A DNA stretch of 42,753 nt from assembly GCA_902593165.1 (NCBI GenBank), contig CACJHI010000012.1, forward strand, positions 1-42,753, given 5' to 3'. Source of the DNA: an uncultured Bacteroidota bacterium. Its GTDB lineage: Bacteria; Bacteroidota; Bacteroidia; Flavobacteriales; Flavobacteriaceae. The notes beneath the pieces are model-generated. The model had not been told where the DNA came from and did not search any database. It was given only the letters and a program-made list of their open reading frames with translations. Positions 1 to 9,045 of the stretch are shown piece by piece (the stretch's first letter is position 1; each line of letters begins with the position of its first letter). The position numbers and the translations under genes are program-made.

Positions 1-842
1 TCTTAATATCTCCACTTGCTAGAAAGTTAGCAAATGAAAAAGGAATTGATATTAAATCAATTAAAGGTTCAGGAGATAATGGTAGAATTATAAAGAGAGA
101 TATTGATTCATATAAGTCTTCAGATTATTCTCAATTTATTCAACCAAGACCAAGTGTTACAGAATCATCTAATGAGTCTCAAAACTCTACTATGAGAAAA
201 GCTATTGCAAAGAGATTATCAGACTCTAAGTTTTCTGCACCTCATTATTATCTAAATATAGAGTGTGAGATGGATAATATGATCTCATTCAGAAATCAAT
301 TTATTAATACTCAAAATATAAAAATTTCATTTAATGATATTATTGCTAAAGCTGTATCACTTTCATTAGCAAGACATCCAAAGGTAAATTCTAGATGGTA
401 TGATGATAAAATTGTTTTTTATGATCATGTTAATTTAGGGGTAGCTGTTGCAGTTGATGATGGTCTAATCGTCCCAGTTGTTAAATATGCAAATTCTAAA
501 GACTTGCCCGAAATTAATGCAGAGATCAAAGATTTTGCTGTGCGTGCAAAAAATAAAAAATTAACTCCTGCTGAGATTGAGGGAAGCACTTTTACAATTT
601 CAAATCTAGGTATGTTTGGAATTGAAAGTTTTACTTCTATAATTAATCAACCTAATTCTGCTATACTTTCTATAGGAGCAATCATTGAGAAACCTATTGT
701 AAGAAACGGTGATATAGTAATTGGAAATACAATGAAATTAACTTTAGCATGTGATCATAGAACTGTTGATGGTGCTACAGGTTCACTATTCTTAAAAACT
801 CTAAAAGAGTATATTGAAAACCCAGTCTCAATTTTAATCTAA
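1..842 (+). CDS. Dihydrolipoamide acyltransferase (E2) of a 2-oxoacid dehydrogenase complex, 3' part
   Basis: Cut by the window start; the reading frame is open from base 3. The visible part begins with a peripheral subunit (E3)-binding domain (SPLARKLANEKGI..., with GSGDNGRIIKRDI), then a Ser/Thr-rich linker, then the catalytic acyltransferase domain from about base 192. The catalytic motif DHRTVDG lies near the C terminus. E2 transfers the acyl group from lipoamide to CoA. The lipoyl domain or domains must lie upstream, outside the window. Pyruvate dehydrogenase E2 is the most likely identity, but a branched-chain or 2-oxoglutarate E2 cannot be excluded from this part alone. The ATG at 192 is internal and not the true start. 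The stop shares one base with the start of the next gene (TAATG), which suggests translational coupling. Confidence 0.93.
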   Translation, partial: LISPLARKLANEKGIDIKSIKGSGDNGRIIKRDIDSYKSSDYSQFIQPRPSVTESSNESQNSTMRKAIAKRLSDSKFSAPHYYLNIECEMDNMISFRNQFINTQNIKISFNDIIAKAVSLSLARHPKVNSRWYDDKIVFYDHVNLGVAVAVDDGLIVPVVKYANSKDLPEINAEIKDFAVRAKNKKLTPAEIEGSTFTISNLGMFGIESFTSIINQPNSAILSIGAIIEKPIVRNGDIVIGNTMKLTLACDHRTVDGATGSLFLKTLKEYIENPVSILI

Positions 843-1513
843 TGAAGACTATTGTAGTAACTGGAACAAGCTCTGGCATTGGACATCAAATATGCATTCA
901 AGCTGCAAAAATGAATTTTCATGTAATATCAGTTTCAAGAAATATTGAGCCATTGAAAGATATAGGTGGTATTGAATCATTCGCAATAGACATTACAAAT
1001 AAGGATTCTGTTGATGAGTTTATTGCAAATTTGAAAAGTAGGAAAATTAAAATAGATATTTTGATTAATAATGCTGGATATCTTGTGAGTGAGTTATTTG
1101 GTGATACCACGTATGATTCTTTTAAAAAAACATTTGATGTAAATGTATTTGGGCTTGCAGAAATTACTAGGTCCCTGATCCCAATAATTAATTCAGATGG
1201 ACATGTTATTAACATAAGTAGTATTGGAGGTGTTAATGGATCTAAGAAGTTTCCTGGCTTATCTGCATACTCTAGTAGCAAAGCAGCTGTAATAGCTTTA
1301 ACTGAAGTGTTAGCTGAAGAACATCAAAATGGACCATCATTTAATGTTCTAGCTTTAGGTGCTGTTCAAACAAAAATGTTAAAAGAGGCATTTCCAGATT
1401 ACAATGCAGAAACAAAACCAGAAGAAATGGCTAAGTATATACTTGATTTTGCCATTAATGGTAATAAATTATTTAATGGTAAATTAATTTCTGTATCAAA
1501 TTCTAATCCTTAG
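842..1513 (+). CDS. Short-chain dehydrogenase/reductase (SDR family)
   Basis: A 223-residue classical SDR, expected to be a cytoplasmic NAD(P)-dependent oxidoreductase. The cofactor motif TGTSSGIG is at residues 7-14 and NNAG at 76-79. A catalytic serine lies in ISSIGG (about 126-127) and the YxxxK pair is Y143/K147. The length is normal for the family. The substrate cannot be told from sequence. It follows the E2 gene with a one-base stop/start overlap, so the two are probably co-transcribed, although a functional link to the dehydrogenase complex is only a guess. It ends three bases before the convergent mlaF gene. Confidence 0.9.
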   Translation: MKTIVVTGTSSGIGHQICIQAAKMNFHVISVSRNIEPLKDIGGIESFAIDITNKDSVDEFIANLKSRKIKIDILINNAGYLVSELFGDTTYDSFKKTFDVNVFGLAEITRSLIPIINSDGHVINISSIGGVNGSKKFPGLSAYSSSKAAVIALTEVLAEEHQNGPSFNVLALGAVQTKMLKEAFPDYNAETKPEEMAKYILDFAINGNKLFNGKLISVSNSNP

Positions 1514-1527
1514 GATTTATTTTTTCT
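1504..1527 (+). terminator. Possible small terminator after the SDR gene
   Basis: AATCC-TTA-GGATT forms a 5-bp stem with a 3-base loop across the SDR stop codon. It is followed by a T-rich run (TATTTTTTC). The stem is short, so this is a weak candidate, but it is the only terminator-like signal between the two convergent units. Confidence 0.3.
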
Positions 1528-2275
1528 GAGAAAGTTTAACTTTTTTAAATAATTCTGAAGAATAAACAAAATCGTTTATCAATTTATCATCCGTATTTAA
1601 TATTTCTTCATTATTACCTTCCCATATTTTTTTTCCTTCAACTAAGAAGATAATTTTATCCCCAATTTCCATTACTGAATTCATATCATGAGTATTAATA
1701 ATAGTAGTAATATCATACTCAACGGTAATCTCTTGAATTAGCTTATCAATTATAATTGCAGTTTTAGGATCTAAACCTGAATTTGGCTCATCACAAAAAA
1801 GATACTTTGGATTAAGTACAATAGCTCTAGCAATTGCAACTCTTTTCTTCATACCACCTGATATCTCTGAGGGAAACTTATTATCAACATCTTTTAGATC
1901 TACGCGATGAATTACTTCTCTAGCCCTTTCAATCATTTTTGATTGAGACATATTTGAAAACATCCTTAAAGGAAATATAATATTATCCAGAACTGACATA
2001 GAATCAAATAGAGCACTGCCCTGGAAAACCATTCCCATCTGTTTTCTTAAATCTGAAACCTCTGAAATCTCATCTTTATTAAACTCTTTTCCATCGTACA
2101 GAATATCCCCTTTATCAACTTCATGAAGACCAAGAAGACATTTCATCAGAACAGTTTTACCTGATCCACTTTGACCAATGATCAGATTAGTTTTTCCTTT
2201 ATCAAAAGTTGCTGATATATCTTCAATAATTTTATGATTATCAAAAGATTTCGATATTTTATTTATCTCTATCAC
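1517..2275 (-). CDS. mlaF: ABC transporter ATPase, MlaF/Ttg2A type
   Basis: A 252-residue ABC ATPase. Walker A GQSGSGKT is at 34-41, the signature SGGMKKR at 139-145 and Walker B YLFCDEP at 158-164. The stretch GMVFQGSALFDSMSV after the Q-loop is typical of the MlaF/Mkl subgroup that powers phospholipid transport between inner and outer membranes with an MlaE permease. The permease gene lies directly upstream and its stop overlaps this start by one base (TAGTG). The start codon is GTG. No MCE-domain (MlaD-like) gene is present in the window, so the substrate-binding component must be encoded elsewhere. Confidence 0.9.
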   Translation of the reverse strand: MIEINKISKSFDNHKIIEDISATFDKGKTNLIIGQSGSGKTVLMKCLLGLHEVDKGDILYDGKEFNKDEISEVSDLRKQMGMVFQGSALFDSMSVLDNIIFPLRMFSNMSQSKMIERAREVIHRVDLKDVDNKFPSEISGGMKKRVAIARAIVLNPKYLFCDEPNSGLDPKTAIIIDKLIQEITVEYDITTIINTHDMNSVMEIGDKIIFLVEGKKIWEGNNEEILNTDDKLINDFVYSSELFKKVKLSQKK

Positions 2276-3012
2276 TATGCCAAAAGAAGTTGAGTTACAA
2301 TAAAGTTAATAATGATAATAACACTACTTGTCCAAACAAATGAAATATTACTCGCCTTACCAACCTCTAGTGCTCCACCTTTCATAAAAAATCCATGATA
2401 TGAAGGAATAGTTGCGAGAACAAATGCAAATAAAATTGTTTTAATATAAGTGTAGATAATATGAAATACTTTAAAATCAAGCTGGATACCTTGAATGAAA
2501 TCAAAGCTTGTTGAGAAACCAGCATAGACACTTGCAATATATCCGCCAAGTATACCTAAAAACATTGCTAGAGTAATTAAAAAAGGATATAGTAGTAATG
2601 ATATAATTTTAGGAAAAATAAGATAATTAAATGAGTTAATACCCATTACCTCCAGAGCGTCAATCTGTTCAGTTACTCTCATAGTTCCAATACTCGATGT
2701 AATAAATGAGCCAACTTTACCAGCCATTATGATGGAAATAAGGGTTGGTGCAAACTCCAAAATCACAGATTGCCTTGTTGCAAATCCTATAAGGTTTCCA
2801 GGAAGTAATGGATTTTCAATAGCTAAAGCTGTTTGAATTGCTACAACTCCACCTATTAGAAACGACATAAAAGCAACAATACCAATTGATCCTAGAATTA
2901 AATCCTCAATTTCTTGAAAAATCAATTTTTTAAGTACACTCCACTTGGTAAATTTTGAGAAAGTGTACTTTATCATTAAGAAGTATCTACCAATATGAAA
3001 AAAAATTCTCAT
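2275..3012 (-). CDS. mlaE: MlaE-family ABC transporter permease
   Basis: A 245-residue integral inner-membrane protein with several hydrophobic segments. It carries the MlaE-type core (GGVVAIQTALAIEN, then APTLISIIMAGKVGSFITSSIGTMRVTEQIDALEVMGIN). The family is the permease of lipid-transport ABC systems that maintain outer-membrane asymmetry. It is paired with the ATPase gene downstream. Seven bases separate it from the FabH-like gene upstream, so it is probably read in the gcvP unit. The ATG at 3012 is the natural start. Confidence 0.9.
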   Translation of the reverse strand: MRIFFHIGRYFLMIKYTFSKFTKWSVLKKLIFQEIEDLILGSIGIVAFMSFLIGGVVAIQTALAIENPLLPGNLIGFATRQSVILEFAPTLISIIMAGKVGSFITSSIGTMRVTEQIDALEVMGINSFNYLIFPKIISLLLYPFLITLAMFLGILGGYIASVYAGFSTSFDFIQGIQLDFKVFHIIYTYIKTILFAFVLATIPSYHGFFMKGGALEVGKASNISFVWTSSVIIIINFIVTQLLLA

Positions 3013-3019
3013 CTGGTTT

Positions 3020-4090
3020 CTAAACTTTATATGTTATGGCATTAATATTCATTCCAGCACCGACACTAGCAAACATAATAATATCACCTTTGGAGACCTT
3101 ATGTCCTTGATAATTAGTTTTTTTAACTAGATCAAAAAGAGTAGGAATAGTTGCAACTGAACTATTTCCAAACTCCTCAATATTCATAGGAAGAATATCT
3201 TTGGGTGCAGATGTTTTATATAGTCTGAAGAATCTTTTGATAATAGCCTCGTCCATTTTTTTATTTGCCTGATGGATAAATATCTTTTTTAGGTTTTCAA
3301 TTTTATAATTAGTATCATCAAAACAAGATTTCATTGCTACTGGAACATTTGTAAGGGCAAATTCATATACTCTTCTTCCTTGCATTTTAATAAACTTTTG
3401 ATCATTTTTTGTCCTTTTATTAGTATCGTATGAATTCCCATAAAAGATATAATCATTTTCACCTTCATAAGTAAATGTAGCAGATCTATGTGATAATATC
3501 CCACCATCATAAGAACTGTCACTTTCTAAAATTATTGCACCAGCTCCATCTGCATATATCATTGAGTCTCTATCATTTTCATCTAGTATTCTGGAAAGAG
3601 TATCACAACCTATGACTAAACATTTTTTTGCCATACCTGATTTAATAAATGACTTAGCTTGAATGACTCCTTCAACCCATCCTGGGCAACCACAGATAAT
3701 ATCATACGCCACACAATTAGAATTTTTAATTTTAAGCTTAGCCTTAACTTTTGAGGCAATTGATGGTAATGTATCTACCTGCCCACTTCTACACGATATA
3801 TCTCCTGTATTATGAGCAACAATAATATAATCAAGTGTCTCCTGATCTAATTTAGAGTCTTTGATTGCAATACTTGCAGCTACAGAAGCTAAATCAGAAG
3901 AATTTATTTCATCGGGAGCATATCTTCGTTCTACAATACCAGTAATTGATTTAAATTTTTCTATAATCTCAGCATTTGAACTTTGAATATTATTCCCATC
4001 TAAGTCAAGGAATTTATTTTTAAGAAAATCTGAATTTGTTTTTGTGATATCTGGAATACAGCTTCCTGTCCCGGTTATTCTGTAGTTCAT
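3020..4090 (-). CDS. 3-oxoacyl-ACP synthase III family protein (FabH-like)
   Basis: A 356-residue thiolase-fold condensing enzyme. The FabH catalytic triad is visible: Cys135 in CGCPGW (aligned with the usual ACAGF), His273 in HQAN, and Asn309 in FGNSSVATIP. The enzyme class joins an acyl-CoA primer with malonyl-ACP. The protein is somewhat longer than housekeeping FabH (about 320-335 residues) and its active-site loop differs from the common form, so it may be a paralogue with a different primer or a role in a specialised lipid rather than the main initiator. It sits 18 bases after gcvP and 7 before mlaE. Confidence 0.85.
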   Translation of the reverse strand: MNYRITGTGSCIPDITKTNSDFLKNKFLDLDGNNIQSSNAEIIEKFKSITGIVERRYAPDEINSSDLASVAASIAIKDSKLDQETLDYIIVAHNTGDISCRSGQVDTLPSIASKVKAKLKIKNSNCVAYDIICGCPGWVEGVIQAKSFIKSGMAKKCLVIGCDTLSRILDENDRDSMIYADGAGAIILESDSSYDGGILSHRSATFTYEGENDYIFYGNSYDTNKRTKNDQKFIKMQGRRVYEFALTNVPVAMKSCFDDTNYKIENLKKIFIHQANKKMDEAIIKRFFRLYKTSAPKDILPMNIEEFGNSSVATIPTLFDLVKKTNYQGHKVSKGDIIMFASVGAGMNINAITYKV

Positions 4091-4108
4091 CTTATAAAAT
4101 TACTTAAA

Positions 4109-6937
4109 TTATTGATAAGTCTCAATAGGTGGACAGCTACAAATTAAATTTCTATCTCCGTATGCCTCATCAACCCGTCTTACTGAGGGCCAAAATTTAT
4201 TAGTTTTCAAGTAAACTTTTGGGAAAGACGCATCTTCTCTAGAATATTGATAATTCCATTCGCTTGAAGTTAGCATTTTTAGAGTATGAGGGGAATTCTT
4301 TAACATCTCTCTATCTGATTCATTATTCGAGGTAATTTCAAAATAGATTGAATTAAGTGCTTCACAAAATCTATTTATTTCGTTTAAATTTTCACTCTCA
4401 GTTGGTTCAATCATCATAGTTCCTGGGACAGGGAATGATACAGTTGGAGCATGAAAACCGTAGTCTATCAATCTCTTTGCAATATCTACCACTTCAATAT
4501 TATATTTTTTAAATTCTCTACAGTCAATTATAAACTCATGAGCAGATCTTCCATTTTCTCCACTATATAGAATTTTAAAGTTTTTTTCAAGTTTAGTTTT
4601 CATATAGTTAGCATTAACAATGGCGATTTCTGTAGAGTTTTTTACACCTAGTTTTCCTAGCATTCTGATGTATCCGTAAGAAATTAAACAAACTAATGCA
4701 GAACCCCAAGGTGCAGATGAAATTGCATCAATATGATGCTTACCACCTGAGGGTATAATTGGATTAGAGGGAAGAAAATCTTTAAGGTGATCAGCAACAC
4801 AAATTGGTCCGACACCTGGACCTCCACCTCCATGAGGTATTGAAAAAGTCTTATGAAGATTTAAATGACAAACATCTGCTCCAATTAATTTTGGACTTGT
4901 CAACCCAACTTGAGCATTCATATTAGCACCATCCATATATACTTGTCCACCATTTTGATGGATAAGTTCATTTATTAGCTGAATTTCAGACTCAAATACT
5001 CCATGAGTTGATGGATAAGTTATCATCAAGGCAGCCAAATTGTCCTTGTGTTCTGCAATTTTTGATTTTAAATCATTTATATCAATATTACCTCTTTCAT
5101 CAGTTGCTATTACTACAACTTTTAATCCAGCCATAATTGCAGATGCAGGGTTAGTACCATGAGCAGAAGAAGGAATTAAACATATATTTCTATGTGCTTC
5201 TCCTATTTTATTCAAGTAAGATTTTATTACCATTAATCCGCTATATTCTCCTTGAGCTCCAGAATTAGGTTGAAGAGAGGTAGCTGAAAATCCAGTTATC
5301 TCAGATAAATAAGTTTCTAACTTATCAATTACTTTATGATATCCCTGAGCTTGATTGGTTGGTACAAATGGATGAATACTGTTCCATTCACTCCAGCTAA
5401 GGGGAATCATCTCAGAGGCTGCATTAAGCTTCATTGTACATGAACCAAGAGAAATCATAGATTGGGTAAGAGATAGATCTTTATTTTCAAGAGACTTAAT
5501 ATATCTCATCAAAGAGGTCTCAGAGTGATAGGAATTAAAAACAGGATGGGACAAAATTTCTGATTCTCTATCATTTTCTGTCAACTGTTTATTTGGGAAA
5601 TTAGCATGATTAGGTTTCTGTCCACTAAATTCCTCAAAAATTGACACTATTAAGTCTAGGTCTTTTAAATCTGTCTTTTCATTAACAGATATTGATATTT
5701 CATTATCTGAATGATAACAAAAATTAATCTCTTTTGATAGTGCAATTTTTTGAATAGATTTAGATTCAGAAATTATTGTAATTGTATCAAAGAATTTAGA
5801 ATATTTTATTTCCATTCCTAGGGATGAAATTTTATTAAATAAATAAACAGCCTTATGATGGATTGAGCTAGATATATTTCTAAGTCCCTTTGGCCCATGG
5901 TAAACAGCATACATGCCAGCCATGACTGCAAGTAGAACTTGAGCTGTACAAATATTTGAGGTTGCCCTATCTCTTTTTATATGCTGTTCTCTAGTTTGTA
6001 ATGCCATTCTTAAAGCATAGTCTCCATCAACATCTTTTGTAACACCAATAATTCTGCCTGGAATATTTCTTTTATATTTCTCTTTTGTTGCAAAAAAAGC
6101 TGCATGAGGCCCGCCATAACCAAGAGGGATTCCAAATCTTTGAGTTGTTCCAACTACAACATCAATCTTTTCTGGATTTGGAGGTTCAATAATTACTAGG
6201 GACATTATATCAACAGCCAAGACTGTTTTAAAATCATCATTTTCTATTTCAGATAAAATTTTATCAATATTTGGTAGATTCCCATCTTTACCAGGATACT
6301 GAATAATACATCCAAAATAATCGTTTGAATTTATATTCCCCAAATCATCTACTACAATTTCAATACCCAACGGATAAGCTCTTGTCTTTATGACTGAAAG
6401 AGTTTGAGGGAGAATATTTGAATCAACAAAAAATCTAGAAAGGTTTTCAGATTTTTGATCTCTTGATCTATTGTTATACATCATGATCATAGCTTCAGCA
6501 GCAGATGTGCCTTCATCTAGCAAAGAAGCATTTGCAATCTCCATCTTAGTTAGATCGCAGATCATTGTCTGAAAATTTAATAATGCCTCAAGTCTACCTT
6601 GAGCGATTTCAGGTTGATATGGAGTGTAGGCTGTATACCAACCTGGATTTTCTAGTATATTTCTTTGTATAACTGAAGGAGTAAAAGTGTCATGATAACC
6701 TAACCCAATATATGTTTTAAAATTTTTATTTAATGATGAAAACTTTTTAATCTCTTTTAAAAATTCCATTTCAGAAATTGCATCAGGAATATTTAAATCA
6801 CTTTTTAATCTAATTTTATCAGGAATGGTTTGAGACAGCAAGTCCTCAATTGAATTAACTCCAATTGTTTCTAACATATTTTTTAACTCAGAAGTGCTTG
6901 GACCAATATGTCTTCGAGAAAAATTTTCTTTATACAT
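4109..6937 (-). CDS. gcvP: Glycine dehydrogenase (decarboxylating), glycine cleavage P-protein
   Basis: A single-chain 942-residue P-protein, close to the usual 940-960. It decarboxylates glycine with PLP and passes the aminomethyl group to the lipoyl H-protein. The N-terminal half starts with FSRRHIGPS and contains GYHDT and YTPYQPEIAQGR. The C-terminal half carries the PLP lysine K696 in HLNLHKTFSIPHGGGGPG. GcvT and GcvH are not in the window, as is common in Bacteroidetes, where the genes are scattered. A -7 box lies 13 bases upstream of the ATG, so this gene probably heads the gcvP-fabH-mlaE-mlaF unit. Confidence 0.97.
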   Translation of the reverse strand: MYKENFSRRHIGPSTSELKNMLETIGVNSIEDLLSQTIPDKIRLKSDLNIPDAISEMEFLKEIKKFSSLNKNFKTYIGLGYHDTFTPSVIQRNILENPGWYTAYTPYQPEIAQGRLEALLNFQTMICDLTKMEIANASLLDEGTSAAEAMIMMYNNRSRDQKSENLSRFFVDSNILPQTLSVIKTRAYPLGIEIVVDDLGNINSNDYFGCIIQYPGKDGNLPNIDKILSEIENDDFKTVLAVDIMSLVIIEPPNPEKIDVVVGTTQRFGIPLGYGGPHAAFFATKEKYKRNIPGRIIGVTKDVDGDYALRMALQTREQHIKRDRATSNICTAQVLLAVMAGMYAVYHGPKGLRNISSSIHHKAVYLFNKISSLGMEIKYSKFFDTITIISESKSIQKIALSKEINFCYHSDNEISISVNEKTDLKDLDLIVSIFEEFSGQKPNHANFPNKQLTENDRESEILSHPVFNSYHSETSLMRYIKSLENKDLSLTQSMISLGSCTMKLNAASEMIPLSWSEWNSIHPFVPTNQAQGYHKVIDKLETYLSEITGFSATSLQPNSGAQGEYSGLMVIKSYLNKIGEAHRNICLIPSSAHGTNPASAIMAGLKVVVIATDERGNIDINDLKSKIAEHKDNLAALMITYPSTHGVFESEIQLINELIHQNGGQVYMDGANMNAQVGLTSPKLIGADVCHLNLHKTFSIPHGGGGPGVGPICVADHLKDFLPSNPIIPSGGKHHIDAISSAPWGSALVCLISYGYIRMLGKLGVKNSTEIAIVNANYMKTKLEKNFKILYSGENGRSAHEFIIDCREFKKYNIEVVDIAKRLIDYGFHAPTVSFPVPGTMMIEPTESENLNEINRFCEALNSIYFEITSNNESDREMLKNSPHTLKMLTSSEWNYQYSREDASFPKVYLKTNKFWPSVRRVDEAYGDRNLICSCPPIETYQ

Positions 6938-6950
6938 TAAAACTTTTTAG

Positions 6951-6958
6951 CAAAAATA
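6951..6958 (-). promoter_or_regulatory. Bacteroidetes -7 box for gcvP
   Basis: TATTTTTG on the minus strand matches the TAnnTTTG consensus of the Bacteroidetes primary sigma factor. It ends 13 bases before the gcvP ATG. I see no clear TTTG -33 element at the usual distance. Confidence 0.55.
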
Positions 6959-6994
6959 TGTAATATTGAATACTATAATAATAATGTTCATTAA

Positions 6995-7342
6995 ATGTTA
7001 AAACTTTTTTTTTATACTCTATTAGTTTTTTTGCAACCTCCTATAATACAAGAAATTAACAAAGAGGAACTCTATGATCTAAAAGAGAAAAGTAGTATAA
7101 ATATAATTGACCTTAGAACTAATAAAGAGTTTACCCAGGGAAGTATAAAAGATTCCTATAATATTGATTTCCAAAAACGAGAATTTATTGATAACATTAA
7201 TGCGCTTGATAAAGAGAAAGAATATATTATTTATTGTATGTCAGGTAACAGAAGTGAAAAGGCTAGCCTGATTATGAAATCCCTTGGTTTTAAGATTATC
7301 TATCATTATAAAAAAGGATATAATGATTGGGTTAAGGATTAG
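6995..7342 (+). CDS. Rhodanese-like domain protein, probably exported or membrane-anchored
   Basis: A 115-residue protein with a hydrophobic N terminus (LKLFFYTLLVFLQPP, about residues 2-16) that could be a signal peptide or anchor, followed by one rhodanese domain. The active-site loop is CMSGNRS with Cys81 and Arg86, and the RTNKEF segment is the usual CH2A-like motif. Rhodanese domains carry persulfide sulfur; the acceptor is unknown. The gene is a single unit divergent from gcvP. Its stop TAG overlaps the purE stop on the other strand. A weak -7-like sequence, TAATATTG (one mismatch), lies at 6961-6968. Confidence 0.85.
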   Translation: MLKLFFYTLLVFLQPPIIQEINKEELYDLKEKSSINIIDLRTNKEFTQGSIKDSYNIDFQKREFIDNINALDKEKEYIIYCMSGNRSEKASLIMKSLGFKIIYHYKKGYNDWVKD

Positions 7343-7830
7343 GATTTTTTCTTGAGGTTTTTGCTACTCTCAATGACACTATCTTCCAGATCTTTTTTGT
7401 AATTTTTTACTTTTTCTGAAATAACTGAATCAAAAGATCCAATAATTTGTGCAGCAAGAATTCCAGCATTTTTTGATCCATTAAGAGCTACTGTAGCAAC
7501 AGGAACTCCTCCAGGCATCTGTAAAATTGATAAAATTGAATCCCAACCATCAATTGAATTTCTAGACTTGATAGGTACGCCGATGACAGGGAGACTAGTT
7601 ATTGAGGCAACCATTCCAGGTAAATGAGCTGCACCACCCGCTCCAGCTATAATTACTTTAATTCCATTTTTTTCAGCGTTGGTTGCATATTCAATCATTT
7701 TTTTTGGTGTTCTGTGAGCTGATACAATATCATAATCGGTCTCAATACCAAAAGACTTTAAAATATCAATTGCATCCTTCATTATATCGAAGTCAGATTT
7801 ACTACCCATTATAATTGCTACCTGAGTCAT
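7339..7830 (-). CDS. purE: N5-carboxyaminoimidazole ribonucleotide mutase
   Basis: A class I PurE of 163 residues. GSKSD (9-13), SAHRTP (37-42) and GAGGAAHLPG (63-72) are the substrate-binding signatures. It converts N5-CAIR, made by PurK, to CAIR in de novo purine synthesis. The start ATG overlaps the purK stop in an ATGA, so the two are translationally coupled. The C-terminal tail is lysine-rich. The 3' end shares three bases with the stop region of the convergent rhodanese gene. Confidence 0.97.
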   Translation of the reverse strand: MTQVAIIMGSKSDFDIMKDAIDILKSFGIETDYDIVSAHRTPKKMIEYATNAEKNGIKVIIAGAGGAAHLPGMVASITSLPVIGVPIKSRNSIDGWDSILSILQMPGGVPVATVALNGSKNAGILAAQIIGSFDSVISEKVKNYKKDLEDSVIESSKNLKKKS

Positions 7831-8978
7831 TTTTTTGATGTTATTCTTACAGTATCTTTTACCTCTTTTGCTATCTTTCTTGCTCTATCTAGATCTTTAT
7901 TAATAATTGTTACATGCCCCATCTTTCTATTTGGCTTAGATTCAAATTTACCGTAAATATGGGGATTAACACCTTCTATTCCAATAATTTGATCGAAATT
8001 TTTATAAACCACTTCTCCCTCTGAATCAGAATCTCCTACAAGATTTACCATAACAGAATTTTCTATGATTTTAGTACTTCCAAGAGGTAAATCTAGGATT
8101 GATCTTATAAATTGTTCAAATTGACTTGTATCGGAACCTTCAATTGAAAAATGATAACTATTGTGTGGTCTTGGTGCTACCTCATTAACTAGCAACTCAT
8201 CCTCACTTGTTAAGAACATTTCTACTGCAATAATTCCAATAATATTATATTTTTCAGAGACTTTAAATGCGAGATTTTCTGCTTTTGATTTAATCTTATC
8301 ATCAACTTGAGCTGGAGATAGAATATACTCAACTTGATTAGAATTTTTATTAAATTCCATTTCAACCGCAGGATAAACCACTCTTTCTCCAGATTCTCTC
8401 GAGGCAACCATAACTGAGATTTCTTTTTTTATATCAATTAACTCCTCAATTATACAATGAGAATTAGCAATCTCTTCTAAAGTTTTGTTATCAATTATTT
8501 TCTTTACACCATATCCATCATATCCCATCTTAGATGCTTTCCATATAAATGGGAAGGATATCTCACCCTTACTTACCTTATTCTTTATCTCATCGCTTCC
8601 AGTTAGAATATTAAAGTATGAAGTTGGAATTCCGTGATTTTGATAAAAGTTTTTTTGCTTTGACTTATCTTGAATTATTTCGATTACACGGGCTTGCGGA
8701 TAAACCTTTTTATTTAAAGACTCTAAATATTTTAATGCTTCAACATTAACATTTTCTATCTCAATGGTGATTATGTCAGACAGCTTTCCAAATTCAACAA
8801 CAGTTTCATAGTCCATTAAATCACCTTCAAAAAATCTATTACAAAGTTTACTTGAAGGGCAATTTTTATTTGGGTCAAGAACAAAAACATCAAGCCCCCA
8901 TTTATTTGAAACGTCAAGTACCATTTTACCAAGTTGACCCCCACCTAATATTCCAATTCTCTTTTTATCAGTAAACAT
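7827..8978 (-). CDS. purK: 5-(carboxyamino)imidazole ribonucleotide synthase
   Basis: An ATP-grasp enzyme of 383 residues that makes N5-CAIR from AIR, ATP and bicarbonate. The N terminus IGILGGGQLGKM is the typical PurK start. PFIWKASKMGYDGYGVKK is the ATP-binding loop, and LLVNEVAPRPHNSYHF holds the metal-binding part. It is the first gene of a purK-purE pair. The ATG at 8978 lies only four bases after a -7 promoter box, so the transcript may be leaderless or nearly so. Confidence 0.97.
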   Translation of the reverse strand: MFTDKKRIGILGGGQLGKMVLDVSNKWGLDVFVLDPNKNCPSSKLCNRFFEGDLMDYETVVEFGKLSDIITIEIENVNVEALKYLESLNKKVYPQARVIEIIQDKSKQKNFYQNHGIPTSYFNILTGSDEIKNKVSKGEISFPFIWKASKMGYDGYGVKKIIDNKTLEEIANSHCIIEELIDIKKEISVMVASRESGERVVYPAVEMEFNKNSNQVEYILSPAQVDDKIKSKAENLAFKVSEKYNIIGIIAVEMFLTSEDELLVNEVAPRPHNSYHFSIEGSDTSQFEQFIRSILDLPLGSTKIIENSVMVNLVGDSDSEGEVVYKNFDQIIGIEGVNPHIYGKFESKPNRKMGHVTIINKDLDRARKIAKEVKDTVRITSKK

Positions 8979-8982
8979 TTGG

Positions 8983-8990
8983 CAAAAATA
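8983..8990 (-). promoter_or_regulatory. -7 box for purK, almost touching the start codon
   Basis: TATTTTTG on the minus strand matches TAnnTTTG. Only CCAA separates it from the purK ATG. If transcription starts the usual few bases downstream of the box, the mRNA would begin at or next to the start codon. Confidence 0.55.
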
Positions 8991-9032
8991 AGCATAACTT
9001 TAAAGACGGTAAAGAATAAGAAACATTTTAAA

Positions 9033-9040
9033 TATCTTTG
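9033..9040 (+). promoter_or_regulatory. -7 box for adk, almost touching the start codon
   Basis: TATCTTTG matches TAnnTTTG. Five bases (TGCCT) separate it from the chosen adk ATG at 9046. This argues for a leaderless or very short-leader transcript and against the GTG at 9040, which lies partly within the box. Confidence 0.55.
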
Positions 9041-9045
9041 TGCCT

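Noticed and set aside
1-191. E2 acyltransferase as a truncated pseudogene starting at the ATG at 192
   Set aside because: The frame is open from base 3 and encodes an intact E3-binding domain; the gene is only cut by the window edge.
919-1281. Open frame of 120 codons on the minus strand within the SDR gene
   Set aside because: Antisense to a well-supported SDR with all motifs; no recognisable domain.
9040-9045. GTG at 9040 as adk start
   Set aside because: It overlaps the last base of the -7 promoter box and adds two residues not typical of Adk; ATG at 9046 fits.
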